The translations under genes and the position numbers were made by a program. A stretch of 64,000 nucleotides of DNA. Source: Trinickia dinghuensis. Its GTDB lineage: Bacteria > Pseudomonadota > Gammaproteobacteria > Burkholderiales > Burkholderiaceae. This document shows positions 1 through 8,917 of this stretch, in pieces. The notes beneath the pieces were generated by a model. It searched no databases. It was not told where the DNA came from and was given only the letters and a program-made list of their open reading frames with translations. The stretch covers positions 1 through 64,000 of the forward strand of contig NZ_QRGA01000020.1 in NCBI RefSeq assembly GCF_003367175.1, read 5' to 3'. The number at the start of each line of letters is the position of its first letter. The stretch's first letter is position 1.

Positions 1-1
1 G

Positions 2-130
2 ATCGGCGAGACGACGAAGATCGCCTGGCCGTATTACCTCGCCATCTTCAGCGCGATCAACATCGTGACGTACTTCCCGTACTTCTCGACTTGGTTGCCG
101 AGCATCATCAACTCGCATCCGGTCTTCTGA
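2..130 (+). CDS. C-terminal end of a TRAP-type transporter large permease (partial)
   Basis: Only the last 42 codons lie in the window; the gene begins upstream. The peptide is hydrophobic with aromatic clusters and ends in a segment of the form TYFPYFSTWLPSII, which resembles the last transmembrane helix of DctM-type TRAP permeases (their usual ending is TYVPxLSLWLPxLL). Such proteins are inner-membrane subunits that import C4-dicarboxylates or other organic acids with a periplasmic binding protein. The family call is an inference from this short tail. No neighbouring DctP or DctQ gene can be checked because the upstream DNA is missing. Confidence 0.5.
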   Translation: MGETTKIAWPYYLAIFSAINIVTYFPYFSTWLPSIINSHPVF

Positions 131-215
131 CCGCACCGCGGCTGCGCTTGCAAGCGCAGCCTTTCGAATCCCCGCGCAAAGTGCGCAGGCACTTTGCTTC
201 CTGGGCGAACAAATG

Positions 216-246
216 AAAAAGGCCAGCGATAAATCGCTGGCCTTTC
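216..246 (-). terminator. Rho-independent terminator downstream of tRNA-Leu
   Basis: A perfect 10-bp stem (221-230 with 233-242) has a two-base loop and, read on the minus strand, is followed by a run of five T. It lies 8 nt beyond the tRNA-Leu 3' end and would end that transcript; the A/T flanks on both sides may let it also act on the permease gene arriving on the plus strand. Confidence 0.85.
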
Positions 247-253
247 AAAAGCT

Positions 254-340
254 TGGTGCCCAGGAGAGGACTCGAACCTCCACGATGTTGCCACCGCTAG
301 GACCTGAACCTAGTGCGTCTACCAATTCCGCCACCTGGGC
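254..340 (-). tRNA. tRNA-Leu (anticodon CAG)
   Basis: The 87-nt minus-strand sequence folds as a class II tRNA: acceptor GCCCAGG pairs with CCTGGGC, the anticodon loop reads TTCAGGT (CAG, for CUG codons), there is a long variable arm, a T-arm with GTTCGAGTC, discriminator A and an encoded CCA end. CUG is the expected dominant leucine codon in this GC-rich genome. A consensus promoter lies upstream (369-396) and a terminator directly downstream. Confidence 0.97.
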
Positions 341-368
341 AGGTGTGCGTCTTGCAACAAAGAACGCT

Positions 369-396
369 ATTATATCGGTCCAAAGTTTGCTGTCAA
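369..396 (-). promoter_or_regulatory. Sigma-70 promoter of tRNA-Leu
   Basis: On the minus strand a perfect TTGACA (391-396) is followed after 16 bp by a perfect TATAAT (369-374). The predicted transcription start is about 20 nt upstream of the mature tRNA 5' end at 340, so the precursor would carry a short leader trimmed by RNase P. Confidence 0.9.
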
Positions 397-556
397 GCGC
401 TTTGCCTCATTCTTTTTGAAGAACCACGCACACGGGCCGCTCGCTCCCTGTTTCCCATCTCCCGGCCATCAACGAAGCGGGTCCGGCAAACAGGGCTAGA
501 ACCCCCGTCCGTCCCGCTCCAAGCGGGTGTTAGAATGGCGCGCATTGCCGCGTCTA

Positions 557-3067
557 ATGTATAGAGCCAGAACAATCATCGACAAGCGTCCCTTGAGCAA
601 ATACCCGTACCCGATCCCCAGCCGCGAGGAAATCCTCGGCGTGCTGCGCACGAGCGAAGCGCCGCTCGCCGCCAACGACATTGCCGAGACCCTGTCGATC
701 AAGCGCCAGGAGCGCGAAGGATTCTTCAAGCGCTTAGGCGCCATGGAGCGCGACGGTCAAATCCGGCTCGACAAGCGCGGCTACTATCAGCTCACGCACC
801 CGTCCAATTTCGTCGCCGGCCGCGTCCAGGGCCATCGCGACGGCTACGGCTTCATCATTCGCGACGACGGCCAAGACGATCTGTTCCTGCCGAACGCGGA
901 AATGCAAAAGGTCATGCACGGCGATCGCGTTCTCGCGCGCATCGTCGGCTACGATCGCCGCGGCCGTCCCGAAGGGCATATCGTCGAGGTGACTGAGCGC
1001 GCCAACAAGCGCGTGATCGGACGCCTGCTCAACGAGAACGGCGCCCTGATCGTCGCCCCCGAAGACAAGCGCATCAGCCACGACATTCTCGTCACGCAGA
1101 ACACGAAGAAGGCCAAGGTCGGCCAGATCGTCGTCGTCGAGCTGACCGATTTTCCGAGCCGGCACTCGCAGCCGCTGGGACGCGTCGCCGAAGTGCTCGG
1201 CGACATCGACGATCCGGGCATGGAAATCGAAATCGCCGTGCGCAAGTACGGCGTGCCGCACGAGTTCAGCGACGCCACGCTGGCCGAAGCGGCCGGCCTG
1301 CCCGACGAGGTTCGTCCCGTCGACATCCGCCATCGCGTCGATCTGCGCGACGTGCCGCTCGTCACGATCGACGGCGAGGATGCCCGCGACTTCGACGACG
1401 CCGTCTATTGCGAACCGACGAAGGTCGGCCGCGGCGACGGCTTCCGGCTCATCGTGGCGATCGCCGACGTGTCGCATTACGTGCGTCCCAACACGGCGCT
1501 CGATACCGACGCGATCGAGCGCAGCACGTCGGTCTACTTCCCGCGCCGCGTCATTCCGATGCTGCCGGAGAAGCTCTCGAACGGCCTGTGCTCGCTCAAC
1601 CCCGAGGTCGATCGTTGCGTGCTCGTCTGCGACATGCTGATCACCGCGCGCGGCGAGATCAAGGCGTATCAGTTCTATCCGGGGGTCATGCACTCGGCGG
1701 CGCGGCTCACGTACACCGAAGTCGCGGCCGTGCTCACGAATACGAAGGGCCCGGAGGCGGCGCGCCGCGCCGCGATCGTGCCGCAGCTGCAAGATCTCTA
1801 CGGCGTGTACAAGTCGTTGTTCGCCGCGCGTCAAAAGCGTGGTGCGATCGACTTCGAAACGACCGAAACCTATATCGTCTGCAACGCGCAAGGCAAGATC
1901 GAGCAGATCCTGCCGCGTCAGCGCAACGATGCCCACAAGCTCATCGAAGAGTGCATGCTCGCGGCGAACGTCTGCGCGGCCGACTTCATGAAGCGCAACA
2001 AGCATCCGGGGTTGTACCGCATCCACGCGGGCCCGACCGCCGAGAAGCTGGAAAACCTGCGCACGTTCTTGCGCGGCATGGGCCTGACGCTCGGCGGCAA
2101 CGATACGCCCCATGCAAGCGACTATGCGGCGCTGATGGCGCAAATCCGCGATCGGCCCGATGCGCAGATGCTGCAGACGATGCTGCTGCGCTCGATGCAG
2201 CAAGCGGTCTACAGCCCCGACAACATCGGGCACTTCGGTCTCGCCTACGATGCCTATGCGCACTTCACGAGCCCGATTCGGCGATACCCCGATCTGCTCA
2301 CGCACCGCGCCATCTACGCGATTCTCTCGGGAGCGAAGTATCGGCCGGAAGCGGGGAACGGCGTCGTGCTGAACACGGCGCTGTCGCCGCGCGCCCGCGC
2401 GCTGCAGCAGGCCGACGAGCAAACGCGTACGCGCTCGCGCGAGAACACGGCCATCTGGGAAGAACTCGGTTTGCACTGCTCGGCCAACGAGCGGCGGGCC
2501 GACGAAGCATCGCGCGACGTCGAAACCTGGCTCAAGTGCTACTTCATGCGCGACAAGCTCGGCGAGGAGTACGGCGGGATGGTGAGCGGCGTCACGTCGT
2601 TCGGCATTTTCGTGCAGCTCGATTCGCTGTTCATCGAGGGGCTCGTCCATGTGACCGAACTCGGTTCCGATTACTTCCAGTACGACGAGATCAAAAACGA
2701 GCTGCGCGGCGAGCGGACGGGCATTCGCTATCGCTTGTCGGATCGCGTGCGCGTGCAGGTCAGCCGCGTCGATCTGGACGCCCGCAAGATCGATTTCCGG
2801 CTCGTTCGCGATACGCCGGTCAAGCCCGCCGCGCCGACGCGCGGAAACGCACCGGTTCGGCCCGTCGGCGAACCGGAAGTGCCGGGAGCGGGACGCGGGC
2901 CGCGCGTGCGCAGCCTGACGACGGCCGACGGCACCCGGCACAACAAGGCCGCGCCCGGTAAATCCGCGGCCGTCGTCGAGGCGCGGGCCGCTCGCACGCA
3001 AGCGGCCAGGAAGCGCACCGGCGCACCGAAAGGCGCACCGAAGGCGCGCGCGCGCAAGAAGGGCTGA
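557..3067 (+). CDS. rnr: Ribonuclease R
   Basis: Processive 3'-5' exoribonuclease that degrades structured RNA, mRNA fragments and defective rRNA/tRNA in the cytoplasm. From the N-terminus it shows a winged-helix domain (PSREEILGVL and following), cold-shock/OB folds, the RNB catalytic domain with the Mg-binding cluster DGEDARDFDDAV at about residues 271-282 and HFTSPIRRYPDLLTHR, an S1 domain (GMVSGVTSFGIFV, about 670-745), then a Lys/Arg/Ala-rich basic tail, as in other proteobacterial RNase R. The frame is open from a GTG at 527, but a TTAGAAT -10-like element at 529-535 sits there. I use ATG 557; TTG 593, which gives MSKYPYPIPSREE, is an equally plausible start. rlmB follows in the same direction, the usual rnr-rlmB pair. 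Confidence 0.95.
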   Translation: MYRARTIIDKRPLSKYPYPIPSREEILGVLRTSEAPLAANDIAETLSIKRQEREGFFKRLGAMERDGQIRLDKRGYYQLTHPSNFVAGRVQGHRDGYGFIIRDDGQDDLFLPNAEMQKVMHGDRVLARIVGYDRRGRPEGHIVEVTERANKRVIGRLLNENGALIVAPEDKRISHDILVTQNTKKAKVGQIVVVELTDFPSRHSQPLGRVAEVLGDIDDPGMEIEIAVRKYGVPHEFSDATLAEAAGLPDEVRPVDIRHRVDLRDVPLVTIDGEDARDFDDAVYCEPTKVGRGDGFRLIVAIADVSHYVRPNTALDTDAIERSTSVYFPRRVIPMLPEKLSNGLCSLNPEVDRCVLVCDMLITARGEIKAYQFYPGVMHSAARLTYTEVAAVLTNTKGPEAARRAAIVPQLQDLYGVYKSLFAARQKRGAIDFETTETYIVCNAQGKIEQILPRQRNDAHKLIEECMLAANVCAADFMKRNKHPGLYRIHAGPTAEKLENLRTFLRGMGLTLGGNDTPHASDYAALMAQIRDRPDAQMLQTMLLRSMQQAVYSPDNIGHFGLAYDAYAHFTSPIRRYPDLLTHRAIYAILSGAKYRPEAGNGVVLNTALSPRARALQQADEQTRTRSRENTAIWEELGLHCSANERRADEASRDVETWLKCYFMRDKLGEEYGGMVSGVTSFGIFVQLDSLFIEGLVHVTELGSDYFQYDEIKNELRGERTGIRYRLSDRVRVQVSRVDLDARKIDFRLVRDTPVKPAAPTRGNAPVRPVGEPEVPGAGRGPRVRSLTTADGTRHNKAAPGKSAAVVEARAARTQAARKRTGAPKGAPKARARKKG

Positions 3068-3204
3068 CCTTCGCTCGGCGGCGTATGGCCCGCGCTGGAG
3101 CGGGCCGCGCGGCGATGTTTTTTCGGCACAGCGAGTGCATGACGCGCCGCTGTGCTTTCGCCTTTTTAGGCTCGACGTAATACCGATTTCGATTTCATAC
3201 AGCT

Positions 3205-3948
3205 ATGTCACGTCTCAAGGTTTTGTACGGCTTTCACGCGGTGACCGCGCGCTTGCGGCACGATGCGTCGACGGTCGAGGAAGTGCTTTACGACGCAACA
3301 CGACGCGATCGCCGCATGCTGGACTTTTTGCAAACGGCGAAGGAAGCCGGGGTGCGCTTGATCGCGGCCGACGAAACGCGGCTTTGGGGCCTGGCGCATA
3401 CCGAGCGGCACCAGGGCGTCGTTGCGCGCGCAACCGACTTGCCGCTGGCCCAGAATCTTGCCGAACTGCTCGACGGGATCAACGGGCCGGCGCTGCTGCT
3501 CGTGCTCGACGGCGTGACCGATCCGCACAACCTCGGTGCTTGCCTGCGGGTGGCGGACGGGGCGGGAGCCCACGCCGTGATCGCGCCGCGCGACAAGGCC
3601 GTCGGTTTGAACGCAACCGCGGCCAAAGTGGCCAGCGGGGCAGCCGATACCGTGCCTTACATCACCGTCACGAATCTGGCTCGCGCGCTGCGCGAATTGA
3701 AGGACGCCGGCGTTTGGATCATCGGCACGGCCGGCGATGCAAAGGCCAGCCTCTACGAGACGAAGCTCGACGGTCCCGTCGCTTTGGTGATGGGGGCCGA
3801 AGGCGAGGGCATGCGCCGCCTGACGCGCGATACGTGCGACGAAGTCATGCACATTCCGATGGCCGGAACGGTCGAGAGCCTGAACGTCTCCGTGGCGAGC
3901 GGCGTGTGTCTGTTCGAGGCGGTCCGGCAGCGCGCGGTCAAGCGCTGA
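3205..3948 (+). CDS. rlmB: 23S rRNA (guanosine-2'-O-)-methyltransferase RlmB
   Basis: SPOUT-class methyltransferase that methylates the 2'-OH of G2251 in the peptidyl-transferase P-loop of 23S rRNA using AdoMet. The 247 residues match the family length. An N-terminal substrate-binding domain (LYGFHAV..., with ERHQGVVA near residue 70) precedes the knotted catalytic domain with the three SPOUT motifs: [15 protein letters not shown] (about 101-115), VMGAEGEGM, and [15 protein letters not shown] near the C-terminus. It lies 137 bp downstream of rnr on the same strand and is probably co-transcribed. A GC-rich inverted repeat right after the stop (about 3958-3985) separates it from the convergent gene. 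Confidence 0.95.
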   Translation: MSRLKVLYGFHAVTARLRHDASTVEEVLYDATRRDRRMLDFLQTAKEAGVRLIAADETRLWGLAHTERHQGVVARATDLPLAQNLAELLDGINGPALLLVLDGVTDPHNLGACLRVADGAGAHAVIAPRDKAVGLNATAAKVASGAADTVPYITVTNLARALRELKDAGVWIIGTAGDAKASLYETKLDGPVALVMGAEGEGMRRLTRDTCDEVMHIPMAGTVESLNVSVASGVCLFEAVRQRAVKR

Positions 3949-4000
3949 CGCCCGTAACGGGCGCCGCGCGCTTCGCGGCGTCCATCTTACTGGCTACTTC

Positions 4001-5047
4001 TTACTTCTCGATCTGCTGATTCCAGCGCGTATCCCACTGCGCGCGATGCGCGTTGATCGCATCCCAATCGACGACCGTCACCTTATGGACGAGGTCGTCG
4101 ATGTTCCCCAGACTTTGCTGCATCGACGCAGGCATCTTGGCGAGATGATTCGTCGGGATCTGCTTGCCGGCCTCGGCCGCTTTCTCTTGCGCGGGCGCCG
4201 ACAGCAGGAATTGCGCTAGCTGTTGCGCGAGCTGGTCGTCGGGGTTGTTCTTGACGACGCACACGTCGACGAGCAGCAGCACCGGGCCTTCCTTCGGATT
4301 GACGTACGCGACCGGCAAGCCTTTGTCTTGCAAGTCGGCAACGCCCGTCGGCGTCAGCGGGAACAGACCTGCTTCACCCGTTTGCACCATCTCCGAGATC
4401 TTCGCCGAGTTCGGAATGTACTCGATGACGTTGGGTCCGACCGTGCTCGCCCATTTGGTGAAGGCGGGCTCGACGTTCTGCTCGCTGCCGCCCCAGATGC
4501 GGTTCAATGCCAGCAGGCCGTGCAGGCCGAACGTGCTGCTCGACGCCGATTGGAACACGACTTTGCCTTTGTATTTCGGATTCGCGAAGTCGAGCCATGA
4601 GGTAGGCGGCGCCCAGCCTTTTTCCGCGAACAGCTTCTTGTTGTAGGCGATGCCCGTCATGCCGAGCTGCACGCCTGCGCCGACATCGCCTTTCATCCGC
4701 GCGAACGGATAGAGTTCCTTGAGAACGGGCGAGTCATCGAGTTTTTCGCAGAGGCCGAGACTGACGGCGCGGGCCATCACGCCGTCGTCGAGGAAGGCGG
4801 CGTGTATCTGTGGATGCGCGCGATTGGCGAGCAGCTTCGCCAGAATGTCCGACGAGGTGCCGGGCACGACGGTGACCTGCACGTTGTTCGCTTTTTCGAA
4901 CGCGGGCAGCACTTGCGTCGTATAGGCCTTCTCCATCGGTCCGCCGTTCATGCCGATGTAGATCGTTTTCGATTGCGACCACGCCGGTGTCGCGGCGAGC
5001 ATGGCAAAGGCCATTGCAGCCGCCGAGAGGGTGCGTAAAGCTTTCAT
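4001..5047 (-). CDS. Periplasmic substrate-binding protein of a polyamine/opine-type ABC transporter
   Basis: 348 residues with a clear Sec signal peptide (MKALRTLSAAAMAFAMLAATPAWS, cut after AWS) followed by a type II periplasmic binding fold of the PotD/Fe(III)/thiamine-type family (YIGMNGGPMEKAYTTQVLPAFE...). It is the last gene of a minus-strand operon with an ATPase, two permeases and a three-subunit dehydrogenase, so it should deliver the dehydrogenase substrate, which is probably a cationic or N-substituted amino compound. A strong ribosome binding site (AGGAGAC) lies 6-7 nt before the ATG. The ligand cannot be read from the sequence. Placement of the binding protein at the 3' end of the operon is less usual than at the start. 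Confidence 0.85.
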   Translation of the reverse strand: MKALRTLSAAAMAFAMLAATPAWSQSKTIYIGMNGGPMEKAYTTQVLPAFEKANNVQVTVVPGTSSDILAKLLANRAHPQIHAAFLDDGVMARAVSLGLCEKLDDSPVLKELYPFARMKGDVGAGVQLGMTGIAYNKKLFAEKGWAPPTSWLDFANPKYKGKVVFQSASSSTFGLHGLLALNRIWGGSEQNVEPAFTKWASTVGPNVIEYIPNSAKISEMVQTGEAGLFPLTPTGVADLQDKGLPVAYVNPKEGPVLLLVDVCVVKNNPDDQLAQQLAQFLLSAPAQEKAAEAGKQIPTNHLAKMPASMQQSLGNIDDLVHKVTVVDWDAINAHRAQWDTRWNQQIEK

Positions 5048-5082
5048 GCAGGTCTCCTAACTAATGATTGAAGAGCGAAGCG

Positions 5083-6201
5083 TCATGCGGGCACGGCCGA
5101 GAAGCGATTGACGTGGAACGCGTCGAGCGGCGTCTCGGTGGCGCCGTCGATCACGAGGTCGGCTAGCACTTCGCCGACGCCGGGCGCGAGCAAGAACCCG
5201 CCGCCGGAAAAACCGAATGCATGGAGCAGGCGCGGCACCTTGGGGCTCGCACCGAGAATCGGATTGTGATCGGGCGTGCAGCCTTCGACGCCGCTCCAAG
5301 TTCGAATCAGCAACGCGTCGCGCAGCGCGGGCAGGAGCGCGCAGGCGTCTCGCATGACGGCGCGCGTCGTGTCGGACGACGGCTGCGCGAACTCGCCGTC
5401 GCCATGGCCGCGTCCGCCGCCGATCACGCAATTGCCGCGTTCGACTTGCCGCGCGTAGATGCCGCCGCCGAATACGCCGAGGTTGTGGTCGAGGAAATGC
5501 GGCAGCGGTTCGGTCACCCACATGTTGGGGTAGATCGGCTTCATCGGGACGGTGTCGCCGAAGCGTTCGGCCAGCTTGAGGCCCCAAGCGCCCGCCGAAT
5601 TGACGAGCCAGTCGGCCTCGATGGTGTCTTCGCCCGCGTGCAGCGAGAACCGTTTGCCGTCGTAGTCGACGCGCGTGACCTCGGTGAGTTCGCGCACGAG
5701 CGCGCCCGCTTGCCGCGCCGCGCGCGCGAACGCGGGGGAGACGAGGCGCGGGTTCGCGTGACCGTCGCTCGCGCACAGCGAGCCGCCGACGGCCGCCGCG
5801 CCGAGCCACGGGTAGCGGCGTCTGAACGCCTCGCCCGACATCAATTGCAACGGCAATCCGTATTGCGCGGCCATTTGCGCATAGGCTTCGAGGCCTTCCA
5901 AATCGGCTTCGCTGCGCGCCAAGCGCAAGTGCCCCGAGACGACGAATTCCCCATCGATGCCGATTTTCTCGACGAGTCGGTCCCAAATCCGCCGCGCGCG
6001 CATCGCGAGCGGCAACTGCTCGGCCGGGCGCCCTTGGCAACGCACGCCGCCGTAGTTCACGCCGCTCGCTTGCGCGCCGCAGTAGCGCCGCTCGATCAGC
6101 ACGACGCGCATGCCTTTGCGCGCGAGGGCGAGCGCGGCCGAGGAGCCGACGAGCCCGCCGCCGACGATCGCCACGTCGAAGCGCCACATCGGTTCATTCA
6201 T
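5083..6201 (-). CDS. FAD-dependent amino acid/amine oxidoreductase, DadA/GlpO fold (catalytic subunit of a three-part dehydrogenase)
   Basis: 372-residue flavoprotein with an N-terminal Rossmann dinucleotide-binding motif (VAIVGGGLVGSSAALALARKG, residues about 9-29) and the DAO-superfamily body, including a C-terminal GFSGGGFLLAPGVGE segment that contacts FAD. The fold is that of HcnC, OoxB and the beta subunit of D-hydroxyproline dehydrogenase, which oxidise C-N bonds and pass electrons to partner subunits. The ATG at 6201 overlaps the stop of the preceding gene by 8 nt, indicating translational coupling; longer upstream frames run into that gene. Together with the two genes upstream it forms an HcnABC/LhpBEF-like enzyme. 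Substrate unknown. Confidence 0.85.
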   Translation of the reverse strand: MNEPMWRFDVAIVGGGLVGSSAALALARKGMRVVLIERRYCGAQASGVNYGGVRCQGRPAEQLPLAMRARRIWDRLVEKIGIDGEFVVSGHLRLARSEADLEGLEAYAQMAAQYGLPLQLMSGEAFRRRYPWLGAAAVGGSLCASDGHANPRLVSPAFARAARQAGALVRELTEVTRVDYDGKRFSLHAGEDTIEADWLVNSAGAWGLKLAERFGDTVPMKPIYPNMWVTEPLPHFLDHNLGVFGGGIYARQVERGNCVIGGGRGHGDGEFAQPSSDTTRAVMRDACALLPALRDALLIRTWSGVEGCTPDHNPILGASPKVPRLLHAFGFSGGGFLLAPGVGEVLADLVIDGATETPLDAFHVNRFSAVPA

Positions 6202-7717
6202 CGCGCGCATCCTCGGGAACGGCCGCCACGCGCTCGCCGCAGAGTGCGGCGGCCAGCGGGATCGGCTTGATCGGGGCCTGCGCGCGCAGGCGGCCGAGCG
6301 CATCGGGGGGCAGCCGCGTTTCGTCGGCAAGCAAGGCCAGCGCCGCTTCGCCGCACATGCGGCCCTGGCATCGGCCCATGCCGACGCGCGTCAGGGCCTT
6401 GAGGCGATTGACCTCGTGCACGGCTCCCGATCGAATGCATCGGCGTATCGTGCCGGCATCGATTTCCTCGCAGCGACAAACCGTCATCGCGTCGGGCCAC
6501 GTGGCCGCGCGTTCGAACGGGGCGGGGAAGGCGGCTTCGAGGCCGGCGCGGAAGGTGCCGATGCGCTGCAGCGCGCGGCGCTCCGAAGCGGCTGCATCGA
6601 TGCGCGAAGTCTTGACTGCCGAACCGGGCTCGAAGTCCGAATCGTCGAGCACGGCGAGCGCGGCAAGACGTCCGGCACGTTCGGCGGCGTCGGCTCCTCC
6701 GATCCCGGCGCCGTCGCCGGCGACGTAGATCCCGCCGACCGAGGTGCGTCCGGCCTCGTCGCGCTCGGGCAGCCAGCATCGATTGAGGGTGTCGTAGCGA
6801 AAGCGGCAGCCGGCAACGTCGGCGAGTTGCGTTTCAGGACGCAGGCCGAAGCCGAAGCCGACCGCGTCGCATTCGAGTACTTGCGCGGCGGTACCGGATG
6901 AAGCGGCTGCGGGAGCGGCCGTTTCCGAACGCCAAGCGATACCCGCGACATGCTCTTCACCGAGCACGCCCTCGAGCGAAACGCCGCGCTCGATGCGAAT
7001 GCCGTGAGCGCGCAGCCAGCCGACGTAGTACAAGCCCTTCGCCAGAACGGACGGCTGCGAAATGAGTTTGGGCAACGCGGCGGTTTGCGTGCCCGTGTCG
7101 TTCGTGTCTAGCACGGCGAGCACATTCGCACCGGCCTTCGCGTATTGATAAGCAACGAGATAGAGCAGCGGGCCGGTGCCCGCGAAAACGATGCGCCTGC
7201 CGATCGCGCAGCCTTGCGATTTGAGTGCCGTTTGCGCCGCGCCGAGGGTATAGACGCCCGGCAACGTCCAGCCCGGCATGGGCAGCACGCGATCCGTCGC
7301 GCCGCTCGCGATGATCAAATGCGTGAACGGCACGTTTTGCTCGCGCGTGCCGCACAGCGTGGCGAGATGGCCCGCGGACCGTCGCGCCGCGCCGTCGATC
7401 GGCGCCGCCGTATCGCCTCCGTCCGCATGCGTTTCGCAAGCCCAAGCCAGCGTGTGGGGGCGGTAGTCGAGATGAGGCAGCGCGCTCGCCATCGCTGCAT
7501 GCAGCGCCTGGGCTTTGCGCGCTTCGAAGCCGTACAGTTCGCGCGGTGCGCGGCGAAAGCCCGCGCCTTCGGGCGGCTGGCGATAGATCTGTCCGCCCCA
7601 GCGCGCGTTTTCGTCGAGCACGATCGGGTGCAGACCCGCGTCGACGAGTGTCTCGGCCGCGCGGACGCCCGCGGGGCCGGCGCCCACGATCACGACATTG
7701 GCAAGGTTCGTCGTCAT
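6194..7717 (-). CDS. NAD(P)/FAD-dependent oxidoreductase with C-terminal BFD-like [2Fe-2S] domain (large subunit)
   Basis: 507 residues. The N-terminus has VVIVGAGPAGVRAAETLVDAG (FAD Rossmann fold) and a second dinucleotide fold (IVFAGTGPLLYLVAYQYAKAG) typical of the pyridine-nucleotide-disulphide oxidoreductase family. The C-terminus carries four cysteines in the CxC...CxxxxC arrangement (VCRCEEID ... GRCQGRMCG), the bacterioferritin-associated ferredoxin-like module found in HcnB, OoxA and LhpE-type subunits. The start ATG at 7717 overlaps the stop of the small ferredoxin gene (ATGA), and the stop overlaps the next start, so three genes are translationally coupled. It probably shuttles electrons between the catalytic flavin and the small [2Fe-2S] subunit. 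Confidence 0.87.
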   Translation of the reverse strand: MTTNLANVVIVGAGPAGVRAAETLVDAGLHPIVLDENARWGGQIYRQPPEGAGFRRAPRELYGFEARKAQALHAAMASALPHLDYRPHTLAWACETHADGGDTAAPIDGAARRSAGHLATLCGTREQNVPFTHLIIASGATDRVLPMPGWTLPGVYTLGAAQTALKSQGCAIGRRIVFAGTGPLLYLVAYQYAKAGANVLAVLDTNDTGTQTAALPKLISQPSVLAKGLYYVGWLRAHGIRIERGVSLEGVLGEEHVAGIAWRSETAAPAAASSGTAAQVLECDAVGFGFGLRPETQLADVAGCRFRYDTLNRCWLPERDEAGRTSVGGIYVAGDGAGIGGADAAERAGRLAALAVLDDSDFEPGSAVKTSRIDAAASERRALQRIGTFRAGLEAAFPAPFERAATWPDAMTVCRCEEIDAGTIRRCIRSGAVHEVNRLKALTRVGMGRCQGRMCGEAALALLADETRLPPDALGRLRAQAPIKPIPLAAALCGERVAAVPEDARDE

Positions 7718-8070
7718 GCTTGTCCTCCATGCCGGCGATCCGCATCCGCCCCGGCCTCGGTCTCGGCTTTGGCATTGACGACTGCGTGGGTGAGCAGCCG
7801 CATGCCGGCTTCGATCGCCGTCGAACAGGCACGCAAGCGCGCGCCGTCCTCGGTGCGGATCCAGCAATCCTGGCAGGCGCCGATCAGGCAAAAACCCGCA
7901 CGGGGTTCCCCGCTGAAATCGGAGACGCGCAGCATGCGGCGTTGCGTGAGAATGGCCGTCAACACGGTATCGCCTTCGAGCGCGCTCGCGGGCGCGCCGT
8001 CGAGCGTGAAGAGGACTGGCGCGCGATCGGCTTCCGCCAGCCGCACGAGCTGCGCTTCGTCATAGGGCAT
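7714..8070 (-). CDS. Small (2Fe-2S)-binding subunit, HcnA/LhpF-like
   Basis: 118 residues. A beta-grasp ferredoxin core carries the cysteine pattern C-x4-C-x2-C (FCLIGACQDCW) followed by a further Cys about 12 residues on (LRACST), fitting a plant-type [2Fe-2S] cluster. Proteins of this kind are the gamma subunits of hydrogen cyanide synthase, opine oxidases and D-hydroxyproline dehydrogenase. The gene follows the second permease gene by 36 nt and its stop overlaps the large subunit start. The C-terminus (EAGADADRRHGGQA) is charged and probably disordered. Confidence 0.85.
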   Translation of the reverse strand: MPYDEAQLVRLAEADRAPVLFTLDGAPASALEGDTVLTAILTQRRMLRVSDFSGEPRAGFCLIGACQDCWIRTEDGARLRACSTAIEAGMRLLTHAVVNAKAETEAGADADRRHGGQA

Positions 8071-8106
8071 GTTTCGTTGTCCTAAATTCTGCTGAGTGCA
8101 GCGTCG

Positions 8107-8901
8107 TCAATGCTGGCCGATGAGAATCCGATTCAAGCCGTAAGCGCGGTCGAGCATCAGCATCGCGGCGGCCGTGATGACGATGACGAGCGTGGATACC
8201 GAGGCCATCATGGGATCGATCGATTCCGTCGCGTACATGTACATGCGGACCGGCAGCGTGACGGTTTGCGGCGACGTCACGAAGATCGACATCGTGAGTT
8301 CGTCGAAGCTGTTGATGAACGCGAGCAGCCATCCGCCCGTGATGCCGGGGATGATCATCGGCAGCGTGATGCGCCTGAATGTCGTCCAGGCGTCGGCCCC
8401 GAGCGATTGCGCGGCATGCTCGACGCTGCGGTCGAGCCCCGTCGCGGCGGAGAGCACGAGCCGCAGCACGAACGGCGTCACGATCACCGTATGGGCGAGG
8501 ACGAGCCACGCGAACGAACCGGTGGCGCCGATCAATGCGAAAAAACGCAGCAGGGCGATGCCCAGCACGAGCCCGGGGATGACCAGCGGCGAGAGCAGCA
8601 GCGCGTTGAGAAAATCGCGGCCCGGAAACCGTGCCCGCGCGATCGCGAGGCCGGCAGGCAGTGCGATTGCCAGCGAGATCGTGGCCGAGATCAAAGCGAG
8701 CTTGACGCTCGTGAAGAACGCCGAGATGAAATCGGGGTAGTTCAAGATTGCGCGAAACCACCGCAGCGACAAGCCGTGCGTGGGCAGTGTCAATGTTTCG
8801 TCGGGCGTGAACGCAACCAGCACGACGATGATGAGCGGCGCCAGCACGAATGCGATGACGAGCGAGTGGAAGGCGAGGGCGAAGGGGCCGTTGCGTCGCA
8901 T
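8107..8901 (-). CDS. ABC transporter permease, PotC-like
   Basis: 264-residue inner-membrane protein with about six hydrophobic segments, starting with a membrane helix (SLVIAFVLAPLIIVVLVAF) and containing the EAA-type cytoplasmic loop (AQSLGADAWTTFRRITLPMIIPG) that couples to the ATPase. It is the second permease of the polyamine/opine-type transporter encoded here. The ATG is preceded by a good ribosome binding site (AAGGAGAT). It sits 16 nt after the first permease gene and before the dehydrogenase subunits in one minus-strand operon. Confidence 0.9.
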   Translation of the reverse strand: MRRNGPFALAFHSLVIAFVLAPLIIVVLVAFTPDETLTLPTHGLSLRWFRAILNYPDFISAFFTSVKLALISATISLAIALPAGLAIARARFPGRDFLNALLLSPLVIPGLVLGIALLRFFALIGATGSFAWLVLAHTVIVTPFVLRLVLSAATGLDRSVEHAAQSLGADAWTTFRRITLPMIIPGITGGWLLAFINSFDELTMSIFVTSPQTVTLPVRMYMYATESIDPMMASVSTLVIVITAAAMLMLDRAYGLNRILIGQH

Positions 8902-8917
8902 GTCGATCTCCTTCGTT

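Noticed and set aside
734-3001. A 755-codon minus-strand frame opposite rnr, and similar long frames opposite the arn, phoH and MFS genes
   Set aside because: Same antisense effect; no ribosome binding sites, no domain resemblance, and each overlaps a fully supported gene.
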